Shown here: one piece after another, positions 51,349-60,164 of the stretch | Layout of the letters: each line of letters opens with the position of its first letter | Numbering within the stretch: position 1 is the stretch's first letter | Assembly (NCBI GenBank): GCA_031415055.1 | Contig: JANOQZ010000044.1 | Span: forward strand, 124,001-188,000 | Source: JANMOK01 sp031415055 | GTDB lineage: Bacteria > Pseudomonadota > Alphaproteobacteria > Rhodobacterales > Rhodobacteraceae | DNA length: 64,000 bases | Direction: 5' to 3' | Translations under genes and position numbers: made by a program | The notes under the pieces: model-generated | What the model was told of the DNA's origin: nothing | The model's database searches: none | What the model saw: the letters and a program-made list of their open reading frames with translations, nothing else

Positions 51349-52683
51349 TTAATTGGTCAAAGCCGCCTCAAGACTGATGCCAAGGCGCGACAGAGCGATG
51401 TCTTGACCGGGGGCGGCCATCAGGGTGATGCCGCAAGCGGGTGTTTGGGTGGGAAGCGTCAGGGCGCAGCCGCCAAGCAAATTGGCGATGCGGGTGTTGC
51501 GCAGGCCCAGCAAGTTTTCGGAGGCGAAAAAGTCTAGGTCGGCGAGAAGCCGTTCAGCGTTTGGCGGCAGGATCGCGGATGTGGGCATGAGGACGGCGTC
51601 AATAGCCCGAGTTGCCGCCCAAAAGGATTGCCGGATTTCGTTTAGCCGGATTTTGGCAGCGATATGGTCTGCGGCGTTGAAATTTGCCCCGCCACGAAAG
51701 CGGTCATAAATGACCGAGAACATTTTTTGCGGGTTGGCTTGGATAATGTCGCGCCATTTGGCCCATGATTCTGGGGCAAACAGGGCGGGCGTCAGGGTGG
51801 AAGCCTCGGCGATTTCGGGGTAGTCGGCGTAGGTGATTTTGGCACCGGCCGATTGCAAACGCGCAACGAAAGAGTTGAAGGCGGCCAAGGGTTCGGGTCG
51901 AATATCGTCAAAAAACAGCGTGTTGGCGACGACGAAATGTCGGCCTTTGAGCGTTTGGGGTGTCAAGTCGGGCGTCGGCTCGCCAGCGAGGATTGCGGTC
52001 AGGATTGCTGCATCCTCGACACTGCGCGTTAGTGGGCCAACGGTGTCGAACGATGGGATCAAGGGAACCACGCCCTGTAACGACAACCAGCCATGGGTGG
52101 TTTTGAGGCCGACAAGGTTATTCCAAGCTGCCGGAACGCGGACGGAACCGCCGGTGTCGGAACCAATGGCGGCTGCGGCAAGGCCAAAAGCAACCGACGT
52201 TGCCGCACCAGACGACGAACCGCCGGGGGCGAGTACGGGATCGTTGAAATTCGGGGGCGTAGCGGTGATTGGGTTGATGCCAAGGCCGGAGAAAGCCAGT
52301 TCGGTCATATGGGTTTTGCCGAGCATGACCAGACCGGCGCGAGCGGCATTTTGCAAGACAATTGCGTCGGTGTCGGGGATGCGGCCCTTCAGGAGTAACG
52401 ACCCCGCCTCGGTGGGATGGCCGGCGGTGTCAATCAGGTCTTTCCAGCTGACCGGCACGCCGTCGAGGGGTGACCGGCGCAGGCCGGATTTGGCGCGTTT
52501 TGCGGCGGCATCGGCCTCGGCGCGGGCGCGTTTTGGGGTGAGCATGGTGAAGATTCGGTCGCGGTATTGGTGTGATTCAGCGGCTGCCAGATAAGATTCG
52601 GTCAACTCGCGCGGGTCGACCTGGCCGGACTCGATGGCGCGGCCAAGGGTGGAGGCGGATTGGGTGAGGTTGATTTCGGACAT
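51349..52683 (-). CDS. Amidase-signature family hydrolase
   Basis: A 444-residue enzyme with the Ser-cisSer-Lys triad: VSWKDLIDTAGHPTEAGS (Lys), APGGSSSGAATSVA (bridging Ser) and GSDTGGSVRVPAAWNN (nucleophile region). Substrates range from small amides to glutaminyl-tRNA; the missing GatB/GatC neighbours and divergent C-terminus argue against GatA. Downstream of it lies the aminotransferase on the same strand, but 80 bases apart. Confidence 0.9.
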   Translation of the reverse strand: MSEINLTQSASTLGRAIESGQVDPRELTESYLAAAESHQYRDRIFTMLTPKRARAEADAAAKRAKSGLRRSPLDGVPVSWKDLIDTAGHPTEAGSLLLKGRIPDTDAIVLQNAARAGLVMLGKTHMTELAFSGLGINPITATPPNFNDPVLAPGGSSSGAATSVAFGLAAAAIGSDTGGSVRVPAAWNNLVGLKTTHGWLSLQGVVPLIPSFDTVGPLTRSVEDAAILTAILAGEPTPDLTPQTLKGRHFVVANTLFFDDIRPEPLAAFNSFVARLQSAGAKITYADYPEIAEASTLTPALFAPESWAKWRDIIQANPQKMFSVIYDRFRGGANFNAADHIAAKIRLNEIRQSFWAATRAIDAVLMPTSAILPPNAERLLADLDFFASENLLGLRNTRIANLLGGCALTLPTQTPACGITLMAAPGQDIALSRLGISLEAALTN

Positions 52684-52814
52684 GGACTACTCCGCCACCC
52701 AACAAAGAAGGTGCCGCCCATTCTTCAACTATTCGCCGTCACGTGTCACGCTTCGCCGCGAAAATTCGTGTAATGTCGCGACGAATTTGCAAGACATTGG
52801 AGTAGGAGGACCAT
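52684..52814. other. Intergenic region between amidase and TM protein
   Basis: This 131-base spacer between divergent genes contains no further gene. It ends with AGTAGGAGGACC, the strong ribosome site of the downstream gene. No clear terminator or repeat is visible. Confidence 0.5.
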
Positions 52815-53270
52815 TTGAAAACCCCCGTTTGGTTGCCGTGGCTGTTGACATCAATTTCCATTCTCATTGGCGCTGGTCAGTTCTATCTGACCAACTCGCA
52901 AAAAAACCGCGAACCATTTTTGCGCGTGCAAATGGAGTTTTTGATTGAGGCCTCTGATACACTCGCCACACTTGCGACCGAGACCGATCCGATTGCTTGG
53001 GAGGAATCGCGGGAGAAGTTCTGGAGACTTTATCTTGGCCGACTAGCGATTGTTGAAGACCCAGAAGTTGAAGCGGTGATGATTTGCGCGGGTAAGATCG
53101 TGCCGAGAGAATCTGGAAATGGCACTGAAGCACTAAAGAATTCTCTGAGGAACCCTTCATTGAGTCTGGCATTTGCGGCGCGGACCCTGATTCTGAAAAG
53201 TTGGAAAATCGAAACTGCGGTTCTGCCAACATTAACCGGGCAGGTGCGGGCCAGGTCAGATTGCCGTTAA
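52815..53270 (+). CDS. Uncharacterised protein with one N-terminal membrane helix
   Basis: A 151-residue protein of unknown family. The start is TTG at 52815 with AGGAGGA five bases upstream. Residues 5-25 (VWLPWLLTSISILIGAGQFYL) form one membrane segment; the rest is an amphipathic, largely helical cytoplasmic or periplasmic domain (MEFLIEASDTLATLATETDPIAWEESREKFWRLYLGRLAIVEDPEVEAVM). It sits between two conserved metabolic genes and may be accessory. I see no motif that suggests a function. Confidence 0.72.
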   Translation: MKTPVWLPWLLTSISILIGAGQFYLTNSQKNREPFLRVQMEFLIEASDTLATLATETDPIAWEESREKFWRLYLGRLAIVEDPEVEAVMICAGKIVPRESGNGTEALKNSLRNPSLSLAFAARTLILKSWKIETAVLPTLTGQVRARSDCR

Positions 53271-53349
53271 TGCGAATTTTGATTTCGGTGTCGCAAACAG
53301 CGACCGGCGACCGCATGGACAATCGATTGCGCGCAACCATAGTGGTGCC

Positions 53350-54564
53350 ATGAATCTTGACGCGGAAATTCTGATTGTCGGTGGTGGGCTGAACGGGCCG
53401 GTGTTGGCTTTGGCTTTGGCGCAGGGTGGGTATTCCAGCGTTGTTTTGGACGCGTTGCCAGCGGTTGTGCGCGATGATCCGGGGTTTGATGGGCGTGCCT
53501 ATGCTTTGGCATTGGCATCCAAACGGATGTTGGTGGCTTTAGGGATTTGGGCACGGGCTACCGAACACGCGCAACCGATCTTGGACATCAAAGTCAGCGA
53601 TGGACGGGCGGGTGAAGGGGCTTCGCCCATGCATTTGCATTTCGACCATCACGAAATTGAAGAAGGGCCGATGGGGTTCGTGCTGGAGGACCGGTTCCTG
53701 CGGCGGGCTTTGGGCGAGGCTGTGGCGGCGCAGCCGTTGGTGAGCGTGGTTTCTGGGGCCAAAGTGGTGGCGCAACAGGTATCGTCGGGGTTGATAGGGG
53801 TGACCTTGGACGATGGGCGCGTTTTGCGTGGTTTGCTCTTGGTTGGCTGTGATGGACGGTCCAGTGGGGTTGCCGAGCGGGCGGGAATTTTGCGGACGGG
53901 TTGGGATTACGGGCAAAGCTCGTTGGTTTGTGCGGTGGCGCATGAATTGCCGCATCATGGCGTGGCGCAGCAGTTTTTCATGCCGACGGGGCCATTGGCG
54001 ATTTTACCTTTGCCGGGGAATGCGTCGTCGATTGTCTGGACGGAAAGCTCGGAACGGGCGGCTGAAATTTTGGCGATGGATGAGGCCGGGTTTTTAGGGG
54101 CCTTGCGGCCTGCCTTTGGGGATTTCTTGGGGGGTTTGCGGCTGCGTGGGGACAGGTATTCCTATCCGCTGGGCCTGTCTTTGGCGCAATCTTTGACGGC
54201 GCCGCGTGTGGCATTGGCGGGCGATGCGGCGCATGGGATTCATCCCTTGGCCGGGCAGGGGTTGAACCTTGGTCTGCGCGACGTGGCGGCTTTGGCCGAG
54301 ACTTTGATCGAGGCGGGGCGGCTGGGGCAGGATATTGGGGCTGCGGACGTTTTGGAAAGATACGCGCGCTGGCGGCGGGCGGATATTGCGGCATTGGCGG
54401 GCGTTACGGATGGGATTAATCGATTGTTTTCAAATGATAATTTTGTCGTGAGAGCGGTGCGGGATTTGGGGCTGGGGGTGGTGAATTCTTTGCCCGGCTT
54501 GCGGCGCGGGTTGATCCGCGAGGCGGCGGGGTTGAGTGGGGATTTGCCGAGGTTGATGCGGTAG
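53350..54564 (+). CDS. UbiH/UbiF-family FAD-dependent hydroxylase
   Basis: A 404-residue flavin monooxygenase. Motifs are VGGGLNGPVLALALAQGG (residues ~9-26, ADP-binding fold), LLVGCDGRSSGVAERAG (DG motif), and GDAAHGIHPLAGQGLNLGLRDVAAL (ubiquinone-hydroxylase signature). It likely hydroxylates the ubiquinone ring at the membrane; which position (UbiH, UbiF, UbiI or the alphaproteobacterial UbiL) cannot be told from sequence. Complements ubiG at 1.4 kb. Confidence 0.9.
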   Translation: MNLDAEILIVGGGLNGPVLALALAQGGYSSVVLDALPAVVRDDPGFDGRAYALALASKRMLVALGIWARATEHAQPILDIKVSDGRAGEGASPMHLHFDHHEIEEGPMGFVLEDRFLRRALGEAVAAQPLVSVVSGAKVVAQQVSSGLIGVTLDDGRVLRGLLLVGCDGRSSGVAERAGILRTGWDYGQSSLVCAVAHELPHHGVAQQFFMPTGPLAILPLPGNASSIVWTESSERAAEILAMDEAGFLGALRPAFGDFLGGLRLRGDRYSYPLGLSLAQSLTAPRVALAGDAAHGIHPLAGQGLNLGLRDVAALAETLIEAGRLGQDIGAADVLERYARWRRADIAALAGVTDGINRLFSNDNFVVRAVRDLGLGVVNSLPGLRRGLIREAAGLSGDLPRLMR

Positions 54565-54567
54565 GGC

Positions 54568-54616
54568 TGTTGATCAGCCCCCACCCTAACCCTCACCCGC
54601 AAGCGAGGGAGGGGAT
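54568..54616. repeat. GC-rich palindromic element after the UbiH-family gene
   Basis: GGGCTG-TTGAT-CAGCCC is a small hairpin, followed by CCCTCACCCGCAAGCGAGGGAGGGG, a CCCTC...GAGGG stem typical of short dispersed repeats seen in many proteobacteria. It probably marks the transcript end; no T-run follows. Confidence 0.5.
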
Positions 54617-54716
54617 TGCCGGGCTTCTCCAGACCTCACCTTAGAACCTTTCCAAACCCTTACTTGATTATTTCACTCGGACAGTCCATTTTCAGGGGTG
54701 AAACGGAGATATTCCA

Positions 54717-55277
54717 ATGTTCATTCAGACCGAGTCGACGCCGAACCCTGCCACGTTGAAGTTCCTGCCGGGCGAAACCGTGATGCAGGTGGGCACGGCG
54801 GATTTTCCGACATCAGAAGCCGGGCAGGCTTCGCCCTTGGCGCGGCGGATTTTTGGCGTCGATGGGGTGACGGGCGTGTTTTTTGGCCCGGATTTCGTGA
54901 CTGTGACCAAGGATGACGGCGTGATGTGGGACCATATCAAGCCGGGGATTTTGGGGTCGATCATGGAGCATTTCCAGTCGGGTCAGCCAGTACTGGAAGG
55001 CGATAGCGGTGCGGTTGGCCATGCGGCGCATGACGGGCCGGACGCGGCGATTGTCACGCAAATCAAGGAATTGCTGGATACGCGTGTGCGGCCTGCGGTG
55101 GCGCAAGATGGCGGCGATATTACTTTCCACGGCTTTGACCGTGGGGTGGTTTACTTGCATATGCAGGGTGCTTGCGCGGGGTGTCCGTCCTCGACCATGA
55201 CGCTGAAAATGGGGATCGAGAACCTGCTGCGACACTACATTCCCGAAGTGACCGAGGTGCGCCCGGTTGCTGCCTGA
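54717..55277 (+). CDS. nfuA: NifU-family Fe-S scaffold/carrier protein (Nfu type)
   Basis: A 186-residue protein. The Nfu N-domain spans MFIQTESTPNPATLKFLPGETV to about residue 90, followed by the NifU C-domain with the cluster-binding CAGCPSSTMTL (Cys-x2-Cys, about residues 160-163). It delivers [4Fe-4S] clusters to apoproteins. ATG at 54717 with GGAG upstream. The 3' end overlaps tsaB by 11 bases. The symbol is applied by type, not proven orthology. Confidence 0.92.
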   Translation: MFIQTESTPNPATLKFLPGETVMQVGTADFPTSEAGQASPLARRIFGVDGVTGVFFGPDFVTVTKDDGVMWDHIKPGILGSIMEHFQSGQPVLEGDSGAVGHAAHDGPDAAIVTQIKELLDTRVRPAVAQDGGDITFHGFDRGVVYLHMQGACAGCPSSTMTLKMGIENLLRHYIPEVTEVRPVAA

Positions 55278-55917
55278 AAAACTGATCCTAGCATTCGACA
55301 CATCGGCTGCGCATTGCGTGGCCGGTTTGCTTTTGGGCGACCGGGTTTTGGCGCAAAAGGCTGAAGTCATGGCTGTTGGGCAGGCCGATAGGTTGCTGCC
55401 AATGCTGGAAGAGTTGTTGGCTGAGGGCGGGGTTTCGTGGGTTGACGTCGACGCGATTGGGGTGGGCATTGGTCCGGGGAATTTTACCGGGATAAGGATT
55501 TCGGTGGCCGCTGCGCGCGGATTGGCCTTGGCGCTGGATATTCCGGCGATTGGCGTGACGGTACTGGAGGCATTGGCTTTTGGCTCTACCGGCGAGGTTT
55601 TGGTGACTTTGGACGGGCGGTTGGGTAGGCTTTATACGCAGAGTTTTCGCGATGGCCTTCCCGTTCACGACGCGCGACTGTGTGATTCTGGTGATTTGAA
55701 AATAGCGGCGGCGTCCTGTCTTGGGTTTGAGAATGCAAAGGTTGCCGAGGTGACGGGTGGAACGGTTGGATCAGACCGAACCCAGCCCGATCCTGTTTCG
55801 ATTGCGCGGATTGCCGCGTCGCGGTTACGAAGCAAGCACCCGAGTCCGGTGCCTTTCTATTTGCGCGCTGCCGATGCGGCACCATCGACGCAACCGACTA
55901 TCACCATCACCCCATGA
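55267..55917 (+). CDS. tsaB: tRNA threonylcarbamoyladenosine modification protein TsaB
   Basis: A 216-residue YeaZ-type protein that partners TsaD in t6A37 synthesis. ILAFDTSAAHCVAGLL is the first ASKHA strand, and GVGIGPGNFTGIRISVAAARGLALALDIPAIGV is diagnostic. Start at TTG 55267, inside nfu; there is no in-frame ATG that preserves the first strand. It overlaps rimI by four bases. The nfu-tsaB-rimI order is recurrent in alphaproteobacteria. Confidence 0.92.
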   Translation: MLPEKLILAFDTSAAHCVAGLLLGDRVLAQKAEVMAVGQADRLLPMLEELLAEGGVSWVDVDAIGVGIGPGNFTGIRISVAAARGLALALDIPAIGVTVLEALAFGSTGEVLVTLDGRLGRLYTQSFRDGLPVHDARLCDSGDLKIAAASCLGFENAKVAEVTGGTVGSDRTQPDPVSIARIAASRLRSKHPSPVPFYLRAADAAPSTQPTITITP

Positions 55918-56330
55918 CCGATGCCCAACGCGCGGCGCTGCATGCTTTGTGCTTCGACGGAACGCCAAGGGCGTGGAGCGCAGCGGAATTTGGCGAGTAT
56001 CGGGCGGATGTTCGGGTGATTACCTGTGAAACGGCGCGTGGGATGATCGTTGCCCGCGTCGTGGCCGATGAAGCGGAAATTTTGACCTTGGCGGTGCATC
56101 CTGCAGCGCGGCGGAATGGCGTGGCGCGCGAACTTTTGGCCGAGGCGGAAAAACAGGTTCTGGCCTTGGGGGCAAAGCAGATGTTCCTAGAGGTGCGCGA
56201 CGACAATCTTGCAGCCAAGGCGCTTTACGATTCTGCCGGTTATGTTTCGGCGGGCTATCGGAAAAATTACTATCGGGCAGCAGGTCGGCAAAGCAGTTCG
56301 GCAATTGTTCTGAAAAGGCGACTATCTTGA
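55914..56330 (+). CDS. rimI: RimI-like ribosomal-protein/N-terminal acetyltransferase
   Basis: A 138-residue GNAT protein. EILTLAVHPAARRNGVARELLAEAEKQ is the acetyl-CoA loop and FLEVRDDNLAAKALYDSAGYVSAGYRKNYY is the RimI-type C-terminal region. Overlaps tsaB by four bases (ATGA), the classical tsaB-rimI pairing. Probable substrate is the ribosomal protein S18 N-terminus. Confidence 0.88.
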   Translation: MTDAQRAALHALCFDGTPRAWSAAEFGEYRADVRVITCETARGMIVARVVADEAEILTLAVHPAARRNGVARELLAEAEKQVLALGAKQMFLEVRDDNLAAKALYDSAGYVSAGYRKNYYRAAGRQSSSAIVLKRRLS

Positions 56331-56382
56331 AGCCGCAAGTCAGAGTTTCCCTCACGAATCTTGTCCAACTGATAAAAAGACA

Positions 56383-56412
56383 TTGACCCCGCACTTGGGC
56401 GGCAGCTTAGAT
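56383..56412 (+). promoter_or_regulatory. Putative promoter of the nucleoside transporter operon
   Basis: TTGACC (56383-56388) and TTAGAT (56407-56412) are 18 bases apart, about 90 bases upstream of the BMP gene. Confidence 0.5.
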
Positions 56413-56433
56413 GCAAGCAGAGTAAATCTCGAC

Positions 56434-56475
56434 CCGGTTCCAAAGCCGAAAACTTTGGCCAATGACAAGAACCGG
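56434..56475 (+). other. Nested hairpin in the leader of the BMP transporter operon
   Basis: CCGGTTC (56434-56440) pairs with GAACCGG (56469-56475), and CAAAG pairs with CTTTG (56441-56445, 56453-56457) inside. It is between the putative promoter and the BMP start and may be a cis-acting RNA element; no known riboswitch class is recognised. Confidence 0.4.
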
Positions 56476-56502
56476 TCCTTGCAGACACAAGTGGAGGAAT
56501 GA

Positions 56503-57489
56503 ATGAAACATCTGACATCCCTGATGGGCGCAACCGCGTTTCTGGCGCTGTCCAGCGCCGCCTATGCCGACCCGGCGATTATTTTTGACCTTGGCGGCAA
56601 GTTTGACAAATCGTTCAACGAAGCGGCGTTCAATGGTGCGGAAAAATGGGCAGCGGAAACCGGTGGCACCTATGCCCAAGTTGAACTGTCGTCCGAAGCG
56701 CAGCGCGAGCAGGCTTTGCGCCGGTTTGCTGAAGCGGGCAACAACCCGATCGTGATGACCGGATTTGCCTTTGCAACCGCGCTTGACCTAGTGGCCAAAG
56801 ACTTCCCCGACACCAAATTTGCCATCATCGACATGGTGGTTGAGCAGCCCAACGTACGCTCGGTTGTGTTCAATGAACACGAAGGTTCGTATCTGGTTGG
56901 GGTTGCTGCGGCGAAAGCTTCGGCTTCCGGCACGGTTGGTTTCATTGGAGGCATGGACATTCCGCTGATCCAGAAATTCGCCTGCGGCTATGTGCAAGGT
57001 GTCAAGGCAACCAATGCCGATGCGGTGGTGATCCAGAACATGACCGGCACCACACCGGCGGCTTGGAACGACCCGGTTAAAGGTGCCGAATTGACAAAAG
57101 CACAGATCGGCCAAGGCGCTGACGTGGTTTATGCTGCCGCGGGCGGCACCGGCGTTGGGGTTCTGCAAACCGCTGCCGACGAGAAAATTCTGTCGATCGG
57201 TGTGGACAGCAACCAGAACTATCTGCATCCGGGCCAGGTTTTGACCTCGATGATGAAGCGCGTCGACGTTGCGGTTTATGACGCTTTCACCGCAGGGCCG
57301 GAAATGTCGGGCGGATTTAACGTTCTGGGCATTGCCAACGGCGGCATCGATTATGCGCTGGACGAAAACAACGCAGCCGTGTTCACCGACGATATCAAAG
57401 CTGCGGTTGATGCGGCCAAAGCTGGCATTCTTGACGGTTCCATCGTCGTTCACGACTATATGTCGGACAATGCCTGCCCGGTTTCCTAA
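56503..57489 (+). CDS. BMP-family ABC transporter substrate-binding protein
   Basis: A 328-residue periplasmic protein with a signal peptide cleaved after AAYA (residue ~22). The mature part opens DPAIIFDLGGKFDKSFNEAAFNGAEKW, the Med/BmpA signature for nucleoside-binding lipoprotein-like proteins; there is no lipobox Cys. It captures purine nucleosides for the downstream ABC transporter, judged by the linked purine nucleoside phosphorylase. GAGGAATGA precedes the ATG. Confidence 0.92.
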   Translation: MKHLTSLMGATAFLALSSAAYADPAIIFDLGGKFDKSFNEAAFNGAEKWAAETGGTYAQVELSSEAQREQALRRFAEAGNNPIVMTGFAFATALDLVAKDFPDTKFAIIDMVVEQPNVRSVVFNEHEGSYLVGVAAAKASASGTVGFIGGMDIPLIQKFACGYVQGVKATNADAVVIQNMTGTTPAAWNDPVKGAELTKAQIGQGADVVYAAAGGTGVGVLQTAADEKILSIGVDSNQNYLHPGQVLTSMMKRVDVAVYDAFTAGPEMSGGFNVLGIANGGIDYALDENNAAVFTDDIKAAVDAAKAGILDGSIVVHDYMSDNACPVS

Positions 57490-57500
57490 GGGTTAGATGC

Positions 57501-59066
57501 GTGGGCGACAATGCCAATTCGGGGCGGCGGGAAACTGCCGCCCCTGCCATAGAGTTACGCGGTATATCCAAAGCGTTTGGTCCTGTTCAGGCGAACAAGG
57601 ACATATCGCTATCGGTTGCCAAAGGGGCAATCCACGGCATTGTCGGTGAGAACGGGGCCGGGAAATCGACGTTGATGTCGATTTTGTACGGGTTCTATAA
57701 AGCCGATGCGGGCGAAATTTTTATCAACGGTAAGGCCACGCTAATCCCCGATTCCCAAGCGGCTATTCGTGCTGGGATCGGCATGGTGCATCAGCATTTC
57801 AAGCTGGTCGAGAACTTCACCGTTTTGGAGAATGTCGTTCTAGGTGCCGAAAGTGGGCCGTTGTTGAACCCTTCATTGGCCAAGGCGCGGGCATTGCTGC
57901 AAAAGCTGGCGAAGGAATACGAGCTGGATGTCGACCCCGACGCGATTGTCGAGGAGATCGGCGTTGGCATGCAACAACGGGTGGAAATTCTTAAAGCTTT
58001 GTATCGGCAGGCAGATATTTTGATTTTGGACGAGCCGACCGGGGTTTTGACACCGTCGGAGGCGGATGATTTGTTTCGGATTTTGAACAATCTGAAGGCC
58101 GAGGGTAAAACCATCATCCTGATCACCCACAAGCTGCGTGAGATCATGGAAGCGACCGACACCGTCAGCGTGATGCGCCGCGGCGAGATGACAGCGACGG
58201 TGAAGACGGCAGACACCAGCCCCGAGCAATTGGCCGAGATGATGGTCGGTCGCAAGGTGCTGCTGGAAGTAGCCAAGGGTGAAGCCAAGCCCGGCAAACT
58301 GGTGTTGGAGGTTGATAACCTTCGGGTGACCGATGCCAAAGGCGTGCTCCGGTTAAAAGGCGTATCCTTCAACGTGCACGCGGGCGAGATATTGGGCATT
58401 GCCGGGGTTTCGGGCAACGGCCAGTCGCAGTTGTTGGAAGTGTTGGGCGGGATCGGCAACGGGACGGGGTCGATTCGGCTGAACGGGGTGGAACTGGACT
58501 TGACCGGCAAGTTTTCCGATGGGCAATCGCGGCGAAGGGCGGGGATCGCACATGTGCCGGAGGATCGGCAAAAGCTGGGTCTGATCATGGATTTCGCGGA
58601 ATGGGAAAACTCGTGTTTTGGCTATCATCATCGACCGGAACTGCAATCGAACCGATTGTTGATGAACCGCGACGCGATGCGCGATGACGCAAAGGTAAAG
58701 ATCGAGAAATATGATATCCGCCCGCCGACCTGCGATTTGAAATCGTCGAGTTTTTCCGGTGGCAACCAGCAGAAAATCGTCATCGCGCGGGAAATTGAAC
58801 AGAACCCCGAGTTGCTGCTGGTTGGTCAGCCAACCCGCGGGGTCGATATTGGCGCGATTGAGTTTATCCATCAGCGCATCGTGCAATTGCGCGATGCGGG
58901 CAAAGCGATTTTGTTGGTTTCTGTGGAGTTGGAGGAGATTCTGTCGCTCGCTGACCGGATCATCGTGATGTTTGACGGCCAGTTGATGGGCGAGAAAATC
59001 GCCTCGGAAACCAACGAGCGCGAACTGGGAATGATGATGGCCGGTATGCGCGAAAAGGCGGCATAG
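57501..59066 (+). CDS. Nucleoside ABC transporter ATP-binding protein (two ABC domains)
   Basis: A 521-residue protein with two ABC domains like RbsA/YufO. The first has Walker A VGENGAGKST (about 49-58) and LDEPTGVLTP. The second has a degenerate Walker A (GVSGNGQSQLLEVLGG) and SGGNQQKIVIAREI signature. Start is GTG at 57501. Energises uptake of nucleosides by the adjacent permeases. Confidence 0.93.
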   Translation: MGDNANSGRRETAAPAIELRGISKAFGPVQANKDISLSVAKGAIHGIVGENGAGKSTLMSILYGFYKADAGEIFINGKATLIPDSQAAIRAGIGMVHQHFKLVENFTVLENVVLGAESGPLLNPSLAKARALLQKLAKEYELDVDPDAIVEEIGVGMQQRVEILKALYRQADILILDEPTGVLTPSEADDLFRILNNLKAEGKTIILITHKLREIMEATDTVSVMRRGEMTATVKTADTSPEQLAEMMVGRKVLLEVAKGEAKPGKLVLEVDNLRVTDAKGVLRLKGVSFNVHAGEILGIAGVSGNGQSQLLEVLGGIGNGTGSIRLNGVELDLTGKFSDGQSRRRAGIAHVPEDRQKLGLIMDFAEWENSCFGYHHRPELQSNRLLMNRDAMRDDAKVKIEKYDIRPPTCDLKSSSFSGGNQQKIVIAREIEQNPELLLVGQPTRGVDIGAIEFIHQRIVQLRDAGKAILLVSVELEEILSLADRIIVMFDGQLMGEKIASETNERELGMMMAGMREKAA

Positions 59067-60164
59067 ATGGGCCGTATCCCGAAATGGGCCGATGTGGTGC
59101 TGATCCCGGCGATCTCGCTGGTGCTGGCGTTTATCGCGTCAGGGCTGGTGGTTTTGGCAATTGGCGAGAACCCGGTTCGGGCAATCTGGATAATGCTCAA
59201 CGGCTCGCTTGGGTCCACGTCTGGGCTTGGCTATACGCTGTATTACGCCACGAACTATATGTTCACCGGGCTGGCGGTTGCGGTGGCGTTTCATGCGCGC
59301 CTGTTCAATATCGGTGGTGAAGGGCAGGCGCAAATTGCCGGCATTGGTGTCGCGGTTGCCTGCCTGATGTTGCCGTGGCCGCATTGGACACTGGCCTTGT
59401 TGGCGGCGATAATTGGCGGCGCAGTTTTTGGCGCGGCCTGGGCGGCGATACCGGCCTATTTGCAGGCCAAACGCGGCAGCCATATCGTGATTACCACGAT
59501 CATGTTCAACTTTATTGGCGCGGCATTGATCGGCTGGTCGTTGAATTCGTGGCTGAAAGACCCCGGCACGCAGAATGCTGAATCAAAGGGGTTTCCGGTT
59601 GGGGCGCATCTGCCAACGGCGCATGAGGTGTTGGCTCAATTGGGGATCGAATTTTCCAAATCCGCCCCGTTGAACGTTAGTTTCCTTTTGGCATTGCTGT
59701 GCGCGTTTCTGGTCTGGGTGCTGCTGTGGCGCACCAAACTGGGCTATGAAATCCGCGCCTTTGGTCATAACGAAGCGGCGGCGAAATATGCCGGGATCAG
59801 CGCCACGCGGATCACCATTATCGCCATGCTAATTTCGGGCGGCTTGGCGGGAATGCTGGCGATCAACACGGTGATGGGTGAGCAGGAACGCTTGATTAGG
59901 GAATTCGTCGGCGGTGCGGGGTTCGTCGGCATAGCCGTGGCGCTGATGGGCCGGTCGCATCCGGTGGGGATTGTGGTGGCGTCCTTGTTGTTTGGCATGC
60001 TGACCCAAGGCGGGTTCGAGTTGTTGTGGGATATGCCGACGATCAGCAAGGAAATGGTGCTGGTGATCCAGGCGCTGATCATTCTGTTCACCGGCGCGCT
60101 GGATAATCTGGTGCGCTGGCCGGTCGAGCGGTTGTTTGCACGCGCGGCAAGGGGGCAAGGCTGA
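59067..60164 (+). CDS. Nucleoside ABC transporter permease 1
   Basis: A 365-residue BPD_transp_2-type permease with about nine hydrophobic helices. Conserved text includes FNIGGEGQAQIAGIGVAVACLML, IVITTIMFNFIGAALIGW, and GGAGFVGIAVALMGRSHPVGIVVASLLFG, typical of nucleoside/BMP permeases (YufP). Starts directly after the ATPase stop and overlaps permease 2 by one base. Confidence 0.93.
   Translation: MGRIPKWADVVLIPAISLVLAFIASGLVVLAIGENPVRAIWIMLNGSLGSTSGLGYTLYYATNYMFTGLAVAVAFHARLFNIGGEGQAQIAGIGVAVACLMLPWPHWTLALLAAIIGGAVFGAAWAAIPAYLQAKRGSHIVITTIMFNFIGAALIGWSLNSWLKDPGTQNAESKGFPVGAHLPTAHEVLAQLGIEFSKSAPLNVSFLLALLCAFLVWVLLWRTKLGYEIRAFGHNEAAAKYAGISATRITIIAMLISGGLAGMLAINTVMGEQERLIREFVGGAGFVGIAVALMGRSHPVGIVVASLLFGMLTQGGFELLWDMPTISKEMVLVIQALIILFTGALDNLVRWPVERLFARAARGQG

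Noticed and set aside
51349..52683. GatA subunit of the tRNA amidotransferase
   Set aside because: No gatB or gatC alongside and the N- and C-terminal parts do not read as GatA; general amidase family kept.
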